7,901 nt of DNA from Candidatus Hydrogenedentota bacterium (GTDB lineage: Bacteria > Hydrogenedentota > Hydrogenedentia > Hydrogenedentales > CAITNO01), in assembly GCA_023145975.1 (NCBI GenBank), contig JAGLCZ010000019.1, forward strand, positions 1-7,901. Reading direction: 5' to 3'. The notes under the pieces were generated by a model. That model did not search any database and was not told where the DNA came from. It was given only the letters and a program-made list of their open reading frames with translations. Every line of letters starts with the position of its first letter. Position 1 is the stretch's first letter. This document shows positions 1 to 6,071 of this stretch, in pieces. Made by a program: the position numbers and the translations under genes.

Positions 1-775
1 GGAGACTGGGGAAGATATTCAGACACATGTTTTTCATCGCGTAACAGATCGTTTGTGGATGGTGGTATTCAAACCGGACGTTGGGGGCAGCTATACGTTA
101 CGTGTTCATCATCCGCGTATCCTGTCCTTCGAGGAAGTGGTACATGTTTTTTTGCGGGGTAGTTCAGGGCGAACTATTGGAGCTGATGGTTTGCAGTTGA
201 CAGTGAAGCCTGATTCTCCCTATGGAGTAATGTTTGTTCAATTAGCGCGGGTTACAGTTCCAGCTGTTGCGTCTATGCCGCAATGGGGTGATGCGTGGCG
301 TATCCGGCCGGAGGCAACGCCCGTGGATGATCGCGTTGAACTTACCCTTCCTGTTGGCGGCGAAAATGCTCCCAAAGCCAGGATTTATCGCAAGTCAGGA
401 TCGGGATGGCGTTATGTCGGCGGGAAAAAACAGGGCGGATATCTAACTGCGTCAGTGCGTACTTTTGGGGTTTACGCAGTTCTGGAAGATACCCGTGCTC
501 CGGTTATTAAAGAGCTATCGCCCCCTGACGACTATCATGCGAAAACACAGCGCCCCATTATTCATGCGATCATAAGCGATGTGGGAAGCGGAATTTCCAG
601 TTATGGTATTACTGCAAACGGACAATGGCTTCTGGCGGCATACGATCCGGATACAAAGCGGCTTACGTGGGAACGGGATCAGGAACTGCCCTCAGGAGAT
701 CAGAAATTGGTCTATCGCGTGGTGGATAATGTCGGCAATGAGACTCGTATCCAGAGAATGATACATATCCCGTAA
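1..775 (+). CDS. C-terminal part of a large exported protein with Ig-like domains, probably an M23-type peptidase tail (5' end outside window)
   Basis: The reading frame is open from base 2 to the TAA ending at 775, so about 257 C-terminal residues are present and the true start lies upstream. The TTG at 53 has no convincing ribosome site and is not a believable start. The residues are rich in beta-strand patterns. A section with 'KARIYRKSGSGWRYVGG' then 'FGVYAVLEDTRAPVI' leads into a last Ig-like domain containing 'ISDVGSGI' and ending 'VVDNVGNETR'. In my knowledge of the families, this order (a W-x-Y-V-G-G strand, a D-T-x-A-P-x-I linker, then a D-x-GSGI...D-x-xGN domain) is common at the C-terminus of secreted M23-like metallopeptidases and other surface proteins. 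No catalytic residues lie in the visible part, so the peptidase label is inference; the exported Ig-like nature is better supported. It is followed by about 100 bp and then a tRNA gene. Confidence 0.7.
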   Translation, partial: ETGEDIQTHVFHRVTDRLWMVVFKPDVGGSYTLRVHHPRILSFEEVVHVFLRGSSGRTIGADGLQLTVKPDSPYGVMFVQLARVTVPAVASMPQWGDAWRIRPEATPVDDRVELTLPVGGENAPKARIYRKSGSGWRYVGGKKQGGYLTASVRTFGVYAVLEDTRAPVIKELSPPDDYHAKTQRPIIHAIISDVGSGISSYGITANGQWLLAAYDPDTKRLTWERDQELPSGDQKLVYRVVDNVGNETRIQRMIHIP

Positions 776-805
776 CGTGCAGTCTGTTTTTAGAATATAT
801 TTCTC

Positions 806-834
806 TTGAACCTGATATGGAAATGATGTATCGT
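806..834 (+). promoter_or_regulatory. Candidate sigma-70-type promoter for the tRNA-Arg gene
   Basis: A -35-like TTGAAC (806-811) and a -10-like TATCGT (829-834) are separated by 17 nt. Each matches four of six consensus bases. Transcription would start near 841, leaving about 37 nt of leader before the tRNA. The position fits and no gene occupies the stretch, but the match is modest. Confidence 0.35.
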
Positions 835-877
835 ATAGCACGAATATCGCAGGGAATGTGTACGTTACCTTTATTGT

Positions 878-952
878 GCCCCGATAGTTCAGTGGATAGA
901 ACGAGCGCCTCCTAAGCGCTAGACACAGGTTCGATTCCTGTTCGGGGCACCA
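878..952 (+). tRNA. tRNA-Arg, anticodon CCT, with encoded CCA
   Basis: The full cloverleaf can be folded by eye. The acceptor stem GCCCCGA pairs with TCGGGGC (942-948). The D stem is GTTC/GAAC, the anticodon stem AGCGC/GCGCT encloses the loop CTCCTAA, and the T stem ACAGG/CCTGT encloses TTCGATT. Anticodon CCT reads AGG, so this is an arginine tRNA. The discriminator base is A at 949 and the 3' CCA (950-952) is encoded in the DNA. The gene stands alone; the next gene, the minus-strand sulfotransferase, ends 22 bp downstream. I found no duplicated tRNA 3' end in the window, so nothing suggests that it served as an integration site here. Confidence 0.97.
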
Positions 953-974
953 TTTTATTCCTGTTTTTTCTGGA

Positions 975-2006
975 CTATTCTCTTAATAAAATATCACAGA
1001 TAAGCTGGGATTTTTTGAGGATACTGCGGAATAAATTGTTTCGTTGACTAAGACGGCGCAACCGTATAATCATGCCGCGTTCAAGTCGATAGCGGGTGGC
1101 TTTTGGAGCTTTTGGGGCAGTTATATTATCACCGGCTTCTTCGAGTACTTTCCACAATGTATCTACAGGATAGCCTATTGTCGCCAGATCATCAGGATTT
1201 ACAGCGGCAATCATTTTCTTTGCCAACGCGAGTTTTCCAGGATCTGTTGCCAACTCTGCCACCCATTTTTTTACGGATGCTGTTGTAGGACGTTTATGCT
1301 GGGAAACGCCAATAGGATCACCCAGCCCTGTCGCCTTTTTGGGGTCTTTTGTCTCCCCGTAATTTATGGCATCTGCTTCATAGGGAACGCCAATATGCGC
1401 ACAGATGCGTTCAAACCAGGGCTCCGGTTCACGTACCAGTTGTTCGTAACAAACATGAAAAGCCTTATCATTATTGCTTCGCAAAAATGCTGCCAGGGCA
1501 GGCACATACCGTTCAATGATTGGATTGAAGTCATGGGCAACCTCATAATCACCATTGAAGAAGGAATTGGCATAGGAGGAAAAGATTGCAAGCGGATGTC
1601 GTGTAAGCACAATGTAGGAAGAATCGGGATAGACTTTTGTCATGAACGGTAAAACCAGGGCATAAGCGGGCGTCTTATCCAGGCAATAAGGTTTGTCCCC
1701 TTTTGCGTGGGTATATCGTCCATATAATACATCGCAGTATGCGCGACAGGCATCCCAGTAATCCTGTTCACCTTTGGGTAGTTGTGATACAAATCCTTTT
1801 TGGGCTTGTGCTGCCAGCACATGATCATAGGGTGCTTTGTCTACTTTGTCCCAAACCCCCAAGTGTGCCAGGGGAGTGAGAAGGTGCGGTTCAGGTCCAC
1901 CTTGAATCTGGGAATGAGAGGAAAGCATACGCTCGAGCATCGTTGTGCCCGAGCGCGGTGCGCCAATAACAAATACAAGATTGACAGATGACGAAATAAT
2001 ACTCAT
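975..2006 (-). CDS. PAPS-dependent sulfotransferase family protein
   Basis: This 343-residue protein carries the two PAPS-binding elements of the sulfotransferase superfamily. The 5'-phosphosulfate loop is GAPRSGTT at residues 15-22, right after a hydrophobic first strand. The 3'-phosphate motif is around R136 and S144 in 'YIVLTRHPLAIFSSY'. A 'DKTPAY' segment (110-115) sits where many bacterial family members have it. Such enzymes move a sulfuryl group from PAPS to a hydroxyl or amine of a carbohydrate, lipid, peptide or small molecule; the acceptor cannot be read from the sequence. No signal peptide is evident, so it is probably cytosolic. The basic C-terminal tail (about 300-343) could bind membrane or an acidic substrate. 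The ATG at 2006 starts just before the conserved strand, although its ribosome site is weak. It lies 61 bp downstream of an exported membrane-anchored protein on the same strand, probably in one transcript. Confidence 0.9.
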   Translation of the reverse strand: MSIISSSVNLVFVIGAPRSGTTMLERMLSSHSQIQGGPEPHLLTPLAHLGVWDKVDKAPYDHVLAAQAQKGFVSQLPKGEQDYWDACRAYCDVLYGRYTHAKGDKPYCLDKTPAYALVLPFMTKVYPDSSYIVLTRHPLAIFSSYANSFFNGDYEVAHDFNPIIERYVPALAAFLRSNNDKAFHVCYEQLVREPEPWFERICAHIGVPYEADAINYGETKDPKKATGLGDPIGVSQHKRPTTASVKKWVAELATDPGKLALAKKMIAAVNPDDLATIGYPVDTLWKVLEEAGDNITAPKAPKATRYRLERGMIIRLRRLSQRNNLFRSILKKSQLICDILLRE

Positions 2007-2067
2007 GCCTATACTATATCGTACTGCACGTGTCCAACGCTATTTATGAGCATCATGGAATAGCAGT

Positions 2068-2775
2068 TTAGCCGCACAGGCAACCCTGGGACAGTAGTTG
2101 TATTATGAGCAGAATGGGACCAACGAGCACAAGCAATACCAGTACGATCAAAGCAGCTGAACCACCGATAGGGAATATCTGATGGAAGGTGCGTACTTGA
2201 TAGATGGTCAAAGGCAGCCTTAGTATATCCGTAAATTCTCTTCTTTCGACAGTGCCTGTTCCCAGCCAGAATTTTCCAAGATGATCGGAAGGTACATAAC
2301 CAACAATATAATAGGTACCGTCTGCAGGTAATGTGATTGTTTGTTCCGCAAAGACCCACGACGTTGTTCCTGTGGTATCTTCGGTAGAGGGCGTGGAGGC
2401 ACCCAGAGTACTGGTCGGGTAAACCGTGCCGCCATAACCCGCAGGAAGGGTAAAAGGTACATTCGCAAGGGCAGGCATTGCAGTGCCCAGCAGGGCAAAT
2501 GCAGGACGGTAAAACTCCAGTCCGGTGATAGCGGGTACTGCCAGTTGAATAGTAACAACTTCGCCTGCAGTTCCATCAAAACGCAGCCATACGGTTTTTG
2601 TACTAGCCGTTACGGTGTGCGGTACTGCTTGTGCGCGTTGTATGTCTTCAATGGGGATGGCACGATTTTCATCGTTGTGTATGCCTTCGTTGGGTACATA
2701 CTGTCGTGCCCAGGCTCCGTTCATCACACAAAGAACCAGCGCTGCAGTGCTGAAAAATACATAGAGGTTTTTCAT
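2068..2775 (-). CDS. Exported beta-rich protein with C-terminal membrane anchor, function unknown
   Basis: I chose the ATG at 2775, giving 235 residues, because AAGGAAAA lies 7 nt upstream; an in-frame ATG at 2802 would only lengthen a good signal peptide. Residues 1-23 are a signal peptide ending in a signal-peptidase-I-like AWA. Residues about 40-165 alternate in beta-strand fashion, with 'TVWLRFDGTAGEVVTIQLAVP' style strands and a Thr/Ser-rich loop, suggesting a sandwich domain facing outside the cytoplasm. A conserved-looking stretch 'GKFWLGTG' through 'LPLTIYQVRTFH' (about 165-197) precedes one transmembrane helix (about 205-228) and a short CLCG-containing tail. I recognise the architecture but no named family. 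Without catalytic motifs, binding or structure is likelier than enzymology, and this is inference. It is followed by the sulfotransferase gene on the same strand. Confidence 0.78.
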   Translation of the reverse strand: MKNLYVFFSTAALVLCVMNGAWARQYVPNEGIHNDENRAIPIEDIQRAQAVPHTVTASTKTVWLRFDGTAGEVVTIQLAVPAITGLEFYRPAFALLGTAMPALANVPFTLPAGYGGTVYPTSTLGASTPSTEDTTGTTSWVFAEQTITLPADGTYYIVGYVPSDHLGKFWLGTGTVERREFTDILRLPLTIYQVRTFHQIFPIGGSAALIVLVLLVLVGPILLIIQLLSQGCLCG

Positions 2776-2862
2776 CGTCACATTTTCCTTCATAGGGTTC
2801 AAACCAGTGGACTCACAATCCCTAACCCCCTCGTGTTATATAATATCTCATAAAGATAAAGT

Positions 2863-2893
2863 ATTATAGCCTGAAATCTATAATAAAAAGCAA
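2863..2893 (-). promoter_or_regulatory. Candidate promoter for the exported protein / sulfotransferase unit
   Basis: On the minus strand a perfect -10 box TATAAT occupies 2868-2863. The only -35-like hexamer is TTGCTT at 2893-2888, with a long 19-nt spacer, so the -35 is weak. The predicted start near 2856 would leave a leader of roughly 80 nt before the ATG at 2775. The -10 overlaps an AAGTATT motif that recurs in this intergenic region. Confidence 0.35.
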
Positions 2894-2954
2894 GTATTTT
2901 ACAGATAATAAATAAACTTATGGCTAAGCTTCTTGTATTCAGTATGTTATATTG

Positions 2955-2983
2955 TTGACATAAATGCAAATACTAAGTATTTA
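2955..2983 (+). promoter_or_regulatory. Candidate promoter with an operator-like palindrome in its spacer
   Basis: TTGACA (2955-2960) is a perfect -35 hexamer. A -10-like TATTTA (2978-2983) follows after 17 nt but matches only its first three bases well. The spacer and -10 contain the perfect inverted repeat AAATACT-A-AGTATTT (2968-2982). A protein bound there would block RNA polymerase, so repression is a plausible reading. Transcription from here would give a leader of about 155 nt before the small ORF at 3147. A separate -10-like TATAGT at 3108-3113, closer to the gene, lacks a good -35. Confidence 0.35.
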
Positions 2984-3146
2984 TTGAAAATAAGTATGCA
3001 GTGTGAGTCTTTTACAGCTTATGGGGTGGCAGAAATATCTATTGTAAAGGTAGGGAACCTTTTGAAACGACTAAACCTTTCGTCTCCTATTGTATTACTT
3101 GCTACGTTATAGTATTGCAGGTACTTCGATGAGCAGGAGTTTCTTA

Positions 3147-3281
3147 ATGTTGAAATATAGATTTATTATATTCGCCTCAATATTGGGGGCATCGTTCCTT
3201 GTACAGGGTGTATCGCACCTGCGGTGCAAATTGCCGGAACAGTCAAATTACTTCTTGGCGTCTATAGGGTTCATGCAATGA
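3147..3281 (+). CDS. Possible 44-residue hydrophobic small protein, overlapping the PGPGW gene
   Basis: The ATG at 3147 has a strong ribosome site, AGGAG at 3135-3139, with 7 nt spacing. An earlier in-frame ATG at 3129 lacks such a site. The product begins MLKYRFIIFASILGASFLVQG, a short basic start followed by a hydrophobic stretch, as in a signal anchor or small membrane protein, and ends IGFMQ. Its TGA overlaps the next gene's ATG as ATGA (3278-3281), the arrangement typical of translational coupling. I recognise no family. It could be a real small membrane protein, a leader ORF that feeds ribosomes to the next gene, or the remnant of a longer gene after a frameshift. The strong ribosome site and the coupling are the main support. 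Confidence 0.45.
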   Translation: MLKYRFIIFASILGASFLVQGVSHLRCKLPEQSNYFLASIGFMQ

Positions 3282-3601
3282 GGCCGGTCGTTCATACACC
3301 GTGGTCAGCGGATGGGAAAACTGCTGCTGCCGTGGCTGTAATGGCATATATATTTTCTTTTTCAGCATCCTATATAGTCAAAAATATCCGCAAAATTCTG
3401 ATATTTTTTGTGGGTATTACTGTGCTGATTTCCGGGGTTGCCATGCTGCTATTACCGGGTCCGGGCACGGTTGTTATTCCGCTTGGTCTTGCATTGCTGG
3501 GAACAGAATTTATCTGGGCACGGCGTCTGTTAAAGTATATGCTTGATAAAGCCCGATCGGCGATACAGCATTTTCTTCGTCGCAAAGCAAAAGGAAATTA
3601 A
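3278..3601 (+). CDS. PGPGW-family small membrane protein
   Basis: From the ATG at 3278 the protein has 107 residues. Hydrophobic stretches lie at about 16-33, 38-58 and 64-76. The last two flank LLLPGPGTVVIPLGLALLG, which contains the hallmark PGPG motif (60-63, here followed by T instead of W) of the PGPGW putative transmembrane family (Pfam PF09656, also related to TIGR02611). The tail after FIWARR is basic and amphipathic (about 81-107), as usual for this family. No biochemical function is established to my knowledge. The start is uncertain: GTG at 3224 would add 18 residues and ATG at 3341 would remove 21. I prefer 3278 because of the upstream AGGG and the ATGA overlap with the preceding small ORF. 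Confidence 0.8.
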   Translation: MRPVVHTPWSADGKTAAAVAVMAYIFSFSASYIVKNIRKILIFFVGITVLISGVAMLLLPGPGTVVIPLGLALLGTEFIWARRLLKYMLDKARSAIQHFLRRKAKGN

Positions 3602-3657
3602 GGTGCGTCCTTGAAGGGATATCTGTTTACTACGTGCCCGAAAAATATACTATTCAC

Positions 3658-3685
3658 TTGATACCTTTCCATCATTCAATATACC
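3658..3685 (+). promoter_or_regulatory. Candidate promoter for glyA
   Basis: TTGATA (3658-3663, five of six consensus bases) is followed after 16 nt by TATACC (3680-3685, four of six). Start near 3693 would give a leader of about 50 nt to the GTG at 3746. The stretch 3602-3745 has no gene, and I see no riboswitch-like conserved structure in it. Confidence 0.35.
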
Positions 3686-3745
3686 ATATCCGCAATGAGT
3701 GAGTTTTTTTCATAGATTGATACTGCGACCACAGGGAGTTTCATC

Positions 3746-5260
3746 GTGCCTACCGATCCAATCCAAGCCTATTTTAGCCAAGTAAAACCCGAAGAGAGTG
3801 ATCCTGCGTTTGTAGCGTATCTGGCGAACTTGACGGTTGTAGCCAGAACGGCACCGGAAGTGGCGCATGCCATTGTGCAGGAATTGGCGGACCAGCGCAG
3901 GTATCTGAAATTGATAGCCAGTGAAAATTATTGTTCGCCGGCTACGCAGCTTGCCATGGGCAATCTGTTGACTGATAAATATTCGGAAGGCGTGCCTTAC
4001 CAGCGTTTTTATGAAGGGTGTGATAATGTGGACACAGTGGAAGCCCTTGCCCGGGATGAAGCGTGTAAACTTTTTGGAGCGGAACATGCCTATGTGCAGC
4101 CGCACAGTGGTGCTGATGCCAACATGATTGCCTACTGGGCAGCACTGACGGCACGGGTAGAAGTGCCCGGATTAAAAGCAATGGGCAGTCCCAACCCCGC
4201 CAAGTTATCCCAGGAAGACTGGAACGAAATACGCGAATCTCTGAATAACCAGCGCTTGATGGGTATGGATTATTATTCCGGTGGTCATTTGACTCATGGT
4301 TATCGCCGTAATCTTTCCGCCAAGATGTTTGATGCGTATAGTTATGCTGTCAACCGGGATACGGGTTTGTTGGATTACGACGAGATAGAAAGTATGGCGA
4401 AGGAAATAAAACCGTTCATTCTCCTTGCCGGTTATAGCGCATATCCCCGTCATATTAACTTCATGCGTATGCGCGAGATTGCCGACAAAGTTGGTGCTGT
4501 TTTCATGGTGGATATGGCGCATTTTGCCGGATTGGTTGCAGGCGGTGTGTTCGAGGGCGTGAATAATCCCGTGCCTTATGCGCATATTGTAACTTCCACT
4601 ACCCATAAAACACTGCGTGGACCTCGCGGTGGTTTTGTGCTTTGCAAAAAAGAGTTTGCCGACTATGTGGATAAGGGGTGTCCCCTGGTTATCGGTGGAC
4701 CGTTGCCTCACGTTTTGGCGGCGAAGGCTGTTGCTTTCCGGGAAGCCAATCAGCCTGAATTCAAGACCTATGCCCACGCGGTAGTTAATAATTGCAATGC
4801 ACTGGCTAATGCGCTTCTGGAGCAGGGATTTACCCTTGCGACAGCAGGTACGGATAACCACTTGTTATTGATCAACGTGGTCGAAAGCTGTGGGCTTACC
4901 GGCGCTCAGGCAGCGAGTGCAGTGCGCGAATGCGGTATCACGCTGAACTTTAATTCATTACCCTATGATCCAAATGGACCGCTGATTACCAGTGGCTTGC
5001 GGATCGGTACTGCGGCTGCAACCACACTGGGGATGACTGAAAAAGAAATGAAAGAGATTGCCGCCATAGTTCGATTGGTATTGGATCATACGAAACCGGC
5101 CATTTTGACCAGTGGCAAAAATGTGGGCAAACCCAGCAAACGTAAATATGAACTGGATGCGGGTGCAAAAGAAGAAGCACAAAAACGTATACAGACTCTG
5201 CTTGGTCAGTTCCCCGTTTACCCCGAATTAAACTTAGAAGTGCTTAAAGCGAGTTTTTAG
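3746..5260 (+). CDS. glyA: Serine hydroxymethyltransferase, long type
   Basis: This cytosolic, PLP-dependent enzyme interconverts serine plus tetrahydrofolate with glycine plus 5,10-methylenetetrahydrofolate and supplies one-carbon units for purines, thymidylate and methionine. Visible signatures are 'LIASENY' near the N-terminus, 'SGADANMIAYWAAL', 'GGHLTHG' (179-185), 'VDMAHFAGLVAGG' with D256 and H259 at the cofactor, and 'TSTTHKTLRGPRGG' with K288 as the PLP-binding lysine. At 504 residues it is much longer than the usual 410-430. The extra length includes an insertion of roughly 35-40 residues (about 136-172) before 'GMDYYSGGHLTHG', plus longer ends. I associate this long form with Chlamydiae and treponemes. 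The start is GTG, supported by AGGGAG at 3733-3738 with 7 nt spacing. It appears monocistronic and its stop faces the plsC-like stop across 7 bp. Confidence 0.97.
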   Translation: MPTDPIQAYFSQVKPEESDPAFVAYLANLTVVARTAPEVAHAIVQELADQRRYLKLIASENYCSPATQLAMGNLLTDKYSEGVPYQRFYEGCDNVDTVEALARDEACKLFGAEHAYVQPHSGADANMIAYWAALTARVEVPGLKAMGSPNPAKLSQEDWNEIRESLNNQRLMGMDYYSGGHLTHGYRRNLSAKMFDAYSYAVNRDTGLLDYDEIESMAKEIKPFILLAGYSAYPRHINFMRMREIADKVGAVFMVDMAHFAGLVAGGVFEGVNNPVPYAHIVTSTTHKTLRGPRGGFVLCKKEFADYVDKGCPLVIGGPLPHVLAAKAVAFREANQPEFKTYAHAVVNNCNALANALLEQGFTLATAGTDNHLLLINVVESCGLTGAQAASAVRECGITLNFNSLPYDPNGPLITSGLRIGTAAATTLGMTEKEMKEIAAIVRLVLDHTKPAILTSGKNVGKPSKRKYELDAGAKEEAQKRIQTLLGQFPVYPELNLEVLKASF

Positions 5261-5267
5261 TTCAGGG

Positions 5268-6071
5268 CTATTCCGCATGATCAGTTACGGACTGGCTGCT
5301 GTCGCTTTCTTCCTGCCGTTGCGGCACAAAGTTTTTTCGTACCGCTTCCTCAAGTTCTTTTGCCAATACTTTGCGGTCTGTGCCGCGTATAGTTTTTTCT
5401 CCAAACTGAATGGTAACCGTAGTACCGCGATATTGCAGGAAACGATAGAAGTGGACGTAGAAGGGTATTGGTTTCCACCAACTGCATAATATTCCAGCTG
5501 CGGGTGCGTTTGCCGCCGTGCGGTAATAAATGCTTGCAAAATTCACCGGTATATCAAGCGTCACAGCTGGCTGCAGGAGAGGGGATCGGAATGGGTTAAT
5601 ATCGAGTCCGCAACTGGTGTGACTTTCGGGAAAGACCGCGATGGCATCGCCTTCAGCGATCGTTTCTTCAATGAGTATATTGACACGGGCTACATCTCGT
5701 CGATCGGTTCGGTTGATGAAAAGGACATAGAAGGAGCGGGCTACAAAGCCAAAAAAAGGCCATTGTTCTACATCAGCACGTGAAACAAAGATACATCCCG
5801 TCTGTCGTGCCAGTATTACCATATCCAAATAGGAAAGATGATTACAGACCATATAAAAAGGAGGAGCGGCAGGCGTTCCTTTCACGATTACCCGAAGTCC
5901 CGCAGCAAAAGAGAAAGAGTATCCCCAAGCCCGCAGCACGTAGCGTCGCAACATGCGGTCTGTTCTGCGGGACACGCGGGCTATCGGCCAGAATAAGAGC
6001 CGGAGTCCCACAAAGAATAACGTCAGGGGTACAAGCAGCGCCATGAGGATATAGGCACGAATAGGGTTCAT
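5268..6071 (-). CDS. PlsC-like lysophospholipid acyltransferase (1-acyl-sn-glycerol-3-phosphate acyltransferase family)
   Basis: The 267-residue protein has a hydrophobic N-terminal segment (about 8-30) that should anchor it in the inner membrane. The acyltransferase blocks follow in order: NHLSYLD with the catalytic H78 and D83 (HX4D), FINR (118-121), FPESHTS (147-153) and a late IPV (174-176). The family moves an acyl chain onto lysophosphatidate or a related lysolipid in phospholipid synthesis. Motif III differs from the textbook FPEGTRS: S replaces G and the Arg is absent, more like the FPEGTTSxG subclass that includes some lyso-ornithine-lipid acyltransferases. The exact acceptor is therefore uncertain and I give no symbol. 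The ATG at 6071 overlaps the stop of the exodeoxyribonuclease gene as ATGA, so the two are probably cotranscribed and coupled. The C-terminal 15 residues are polar and rich in Ser and Glu. Confidence 0.9.
   Translation of the reverse strand: MNPIRAYILMALLVPLTLFFVGLRLLFWPIARVSRRTDRMLRRYVLRAWGYSFSFAAGLRVIVKGTPAAPPFYMVCNHLSYLDMVILARQTGCIFVSRADVEQWPFFGFVARSFYVLFINRTDRRDVARVNILIEETIAEGDAIAVFPESHTSCGLDINPFRSPLLQPAVTLDIPVNFASIYYRTAANAPAAGILCSWWKPIPFYVHFYRFLQYRGTTVTIQFGEKTIRGTDRKVLAKELEEAVRKNFVPQRQEESDSSQSVTDHAE

Larger units (their letters stand above)
2803..3146. other. AT-rich divergent intergenic region
   Basis: About 340 bp separate the minus-strand exported-protein gene from the plus-strand small ORF and PGPGW gene. 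It is clearly more AT-rich than its neighbours and I find no convincing coding frame. It holds a minus-strand -10 box at 2868-2863, a consensus -35 TTGACA at 2955-2960 on the plus strand, and a perfect 15-nt palindrome at 2968-2982. AAGTATT-type words start at 2859, 2892, 2975 and (as AAGTATG) 2992. A small hairpin lies at 3046-3062. It probably acts as a shared control region for the divergent units. Confidence 0.6.

Noticed and set aside
933..965. Repeated ATTCCTGTT at the tRNA 3' end, considered as an attachment site
   Set aside because: Only 9 bases are shared, the copies are about 24 bp apart, and no integrase or second tRNA fragment is present.
1044..1652. 202-codon plus-strand ORF
   Set aside because: It lies wholly antisense to the sulfotransferase gene, whose protein has clear family motifs. 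The plus-strand product is Cys/Ile-rich with no domain pattern.
2007..2040. Separate promoter giving a leaderless sulfotransferase transcript
   Set aside because: A TATAGT lies 6 nt before the ATG on the minus strand, but TTGGAC upstream is spaced by only about 13 nt, too short for a normal promoter.
2341..2853. 170-codon plus-strand ORF
   Set aside because: It is antisense to the exported-protein gene, which has a signal peptide, a good ribosome site and a C-terminal helix. The plus-strand product has a skewed Cys/Arg composition.
3600..3612. Terminator-like AAGG/CCTT hairpin after the PGPGW gene
   Set aside because: The stem is only 4 bp and no T-run follows.
4205..4861. 218-codon minus-strand ORF
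   Set aside because: It is antisense to glyA, which is unmistakable over the same stretch; no domain signal is visible.
5255..5275. Bidirectional terminator between glyA and the acyltransferase
   Set aside because: The gap is 7 bp and I could not find a stem with flanking T and A runs.
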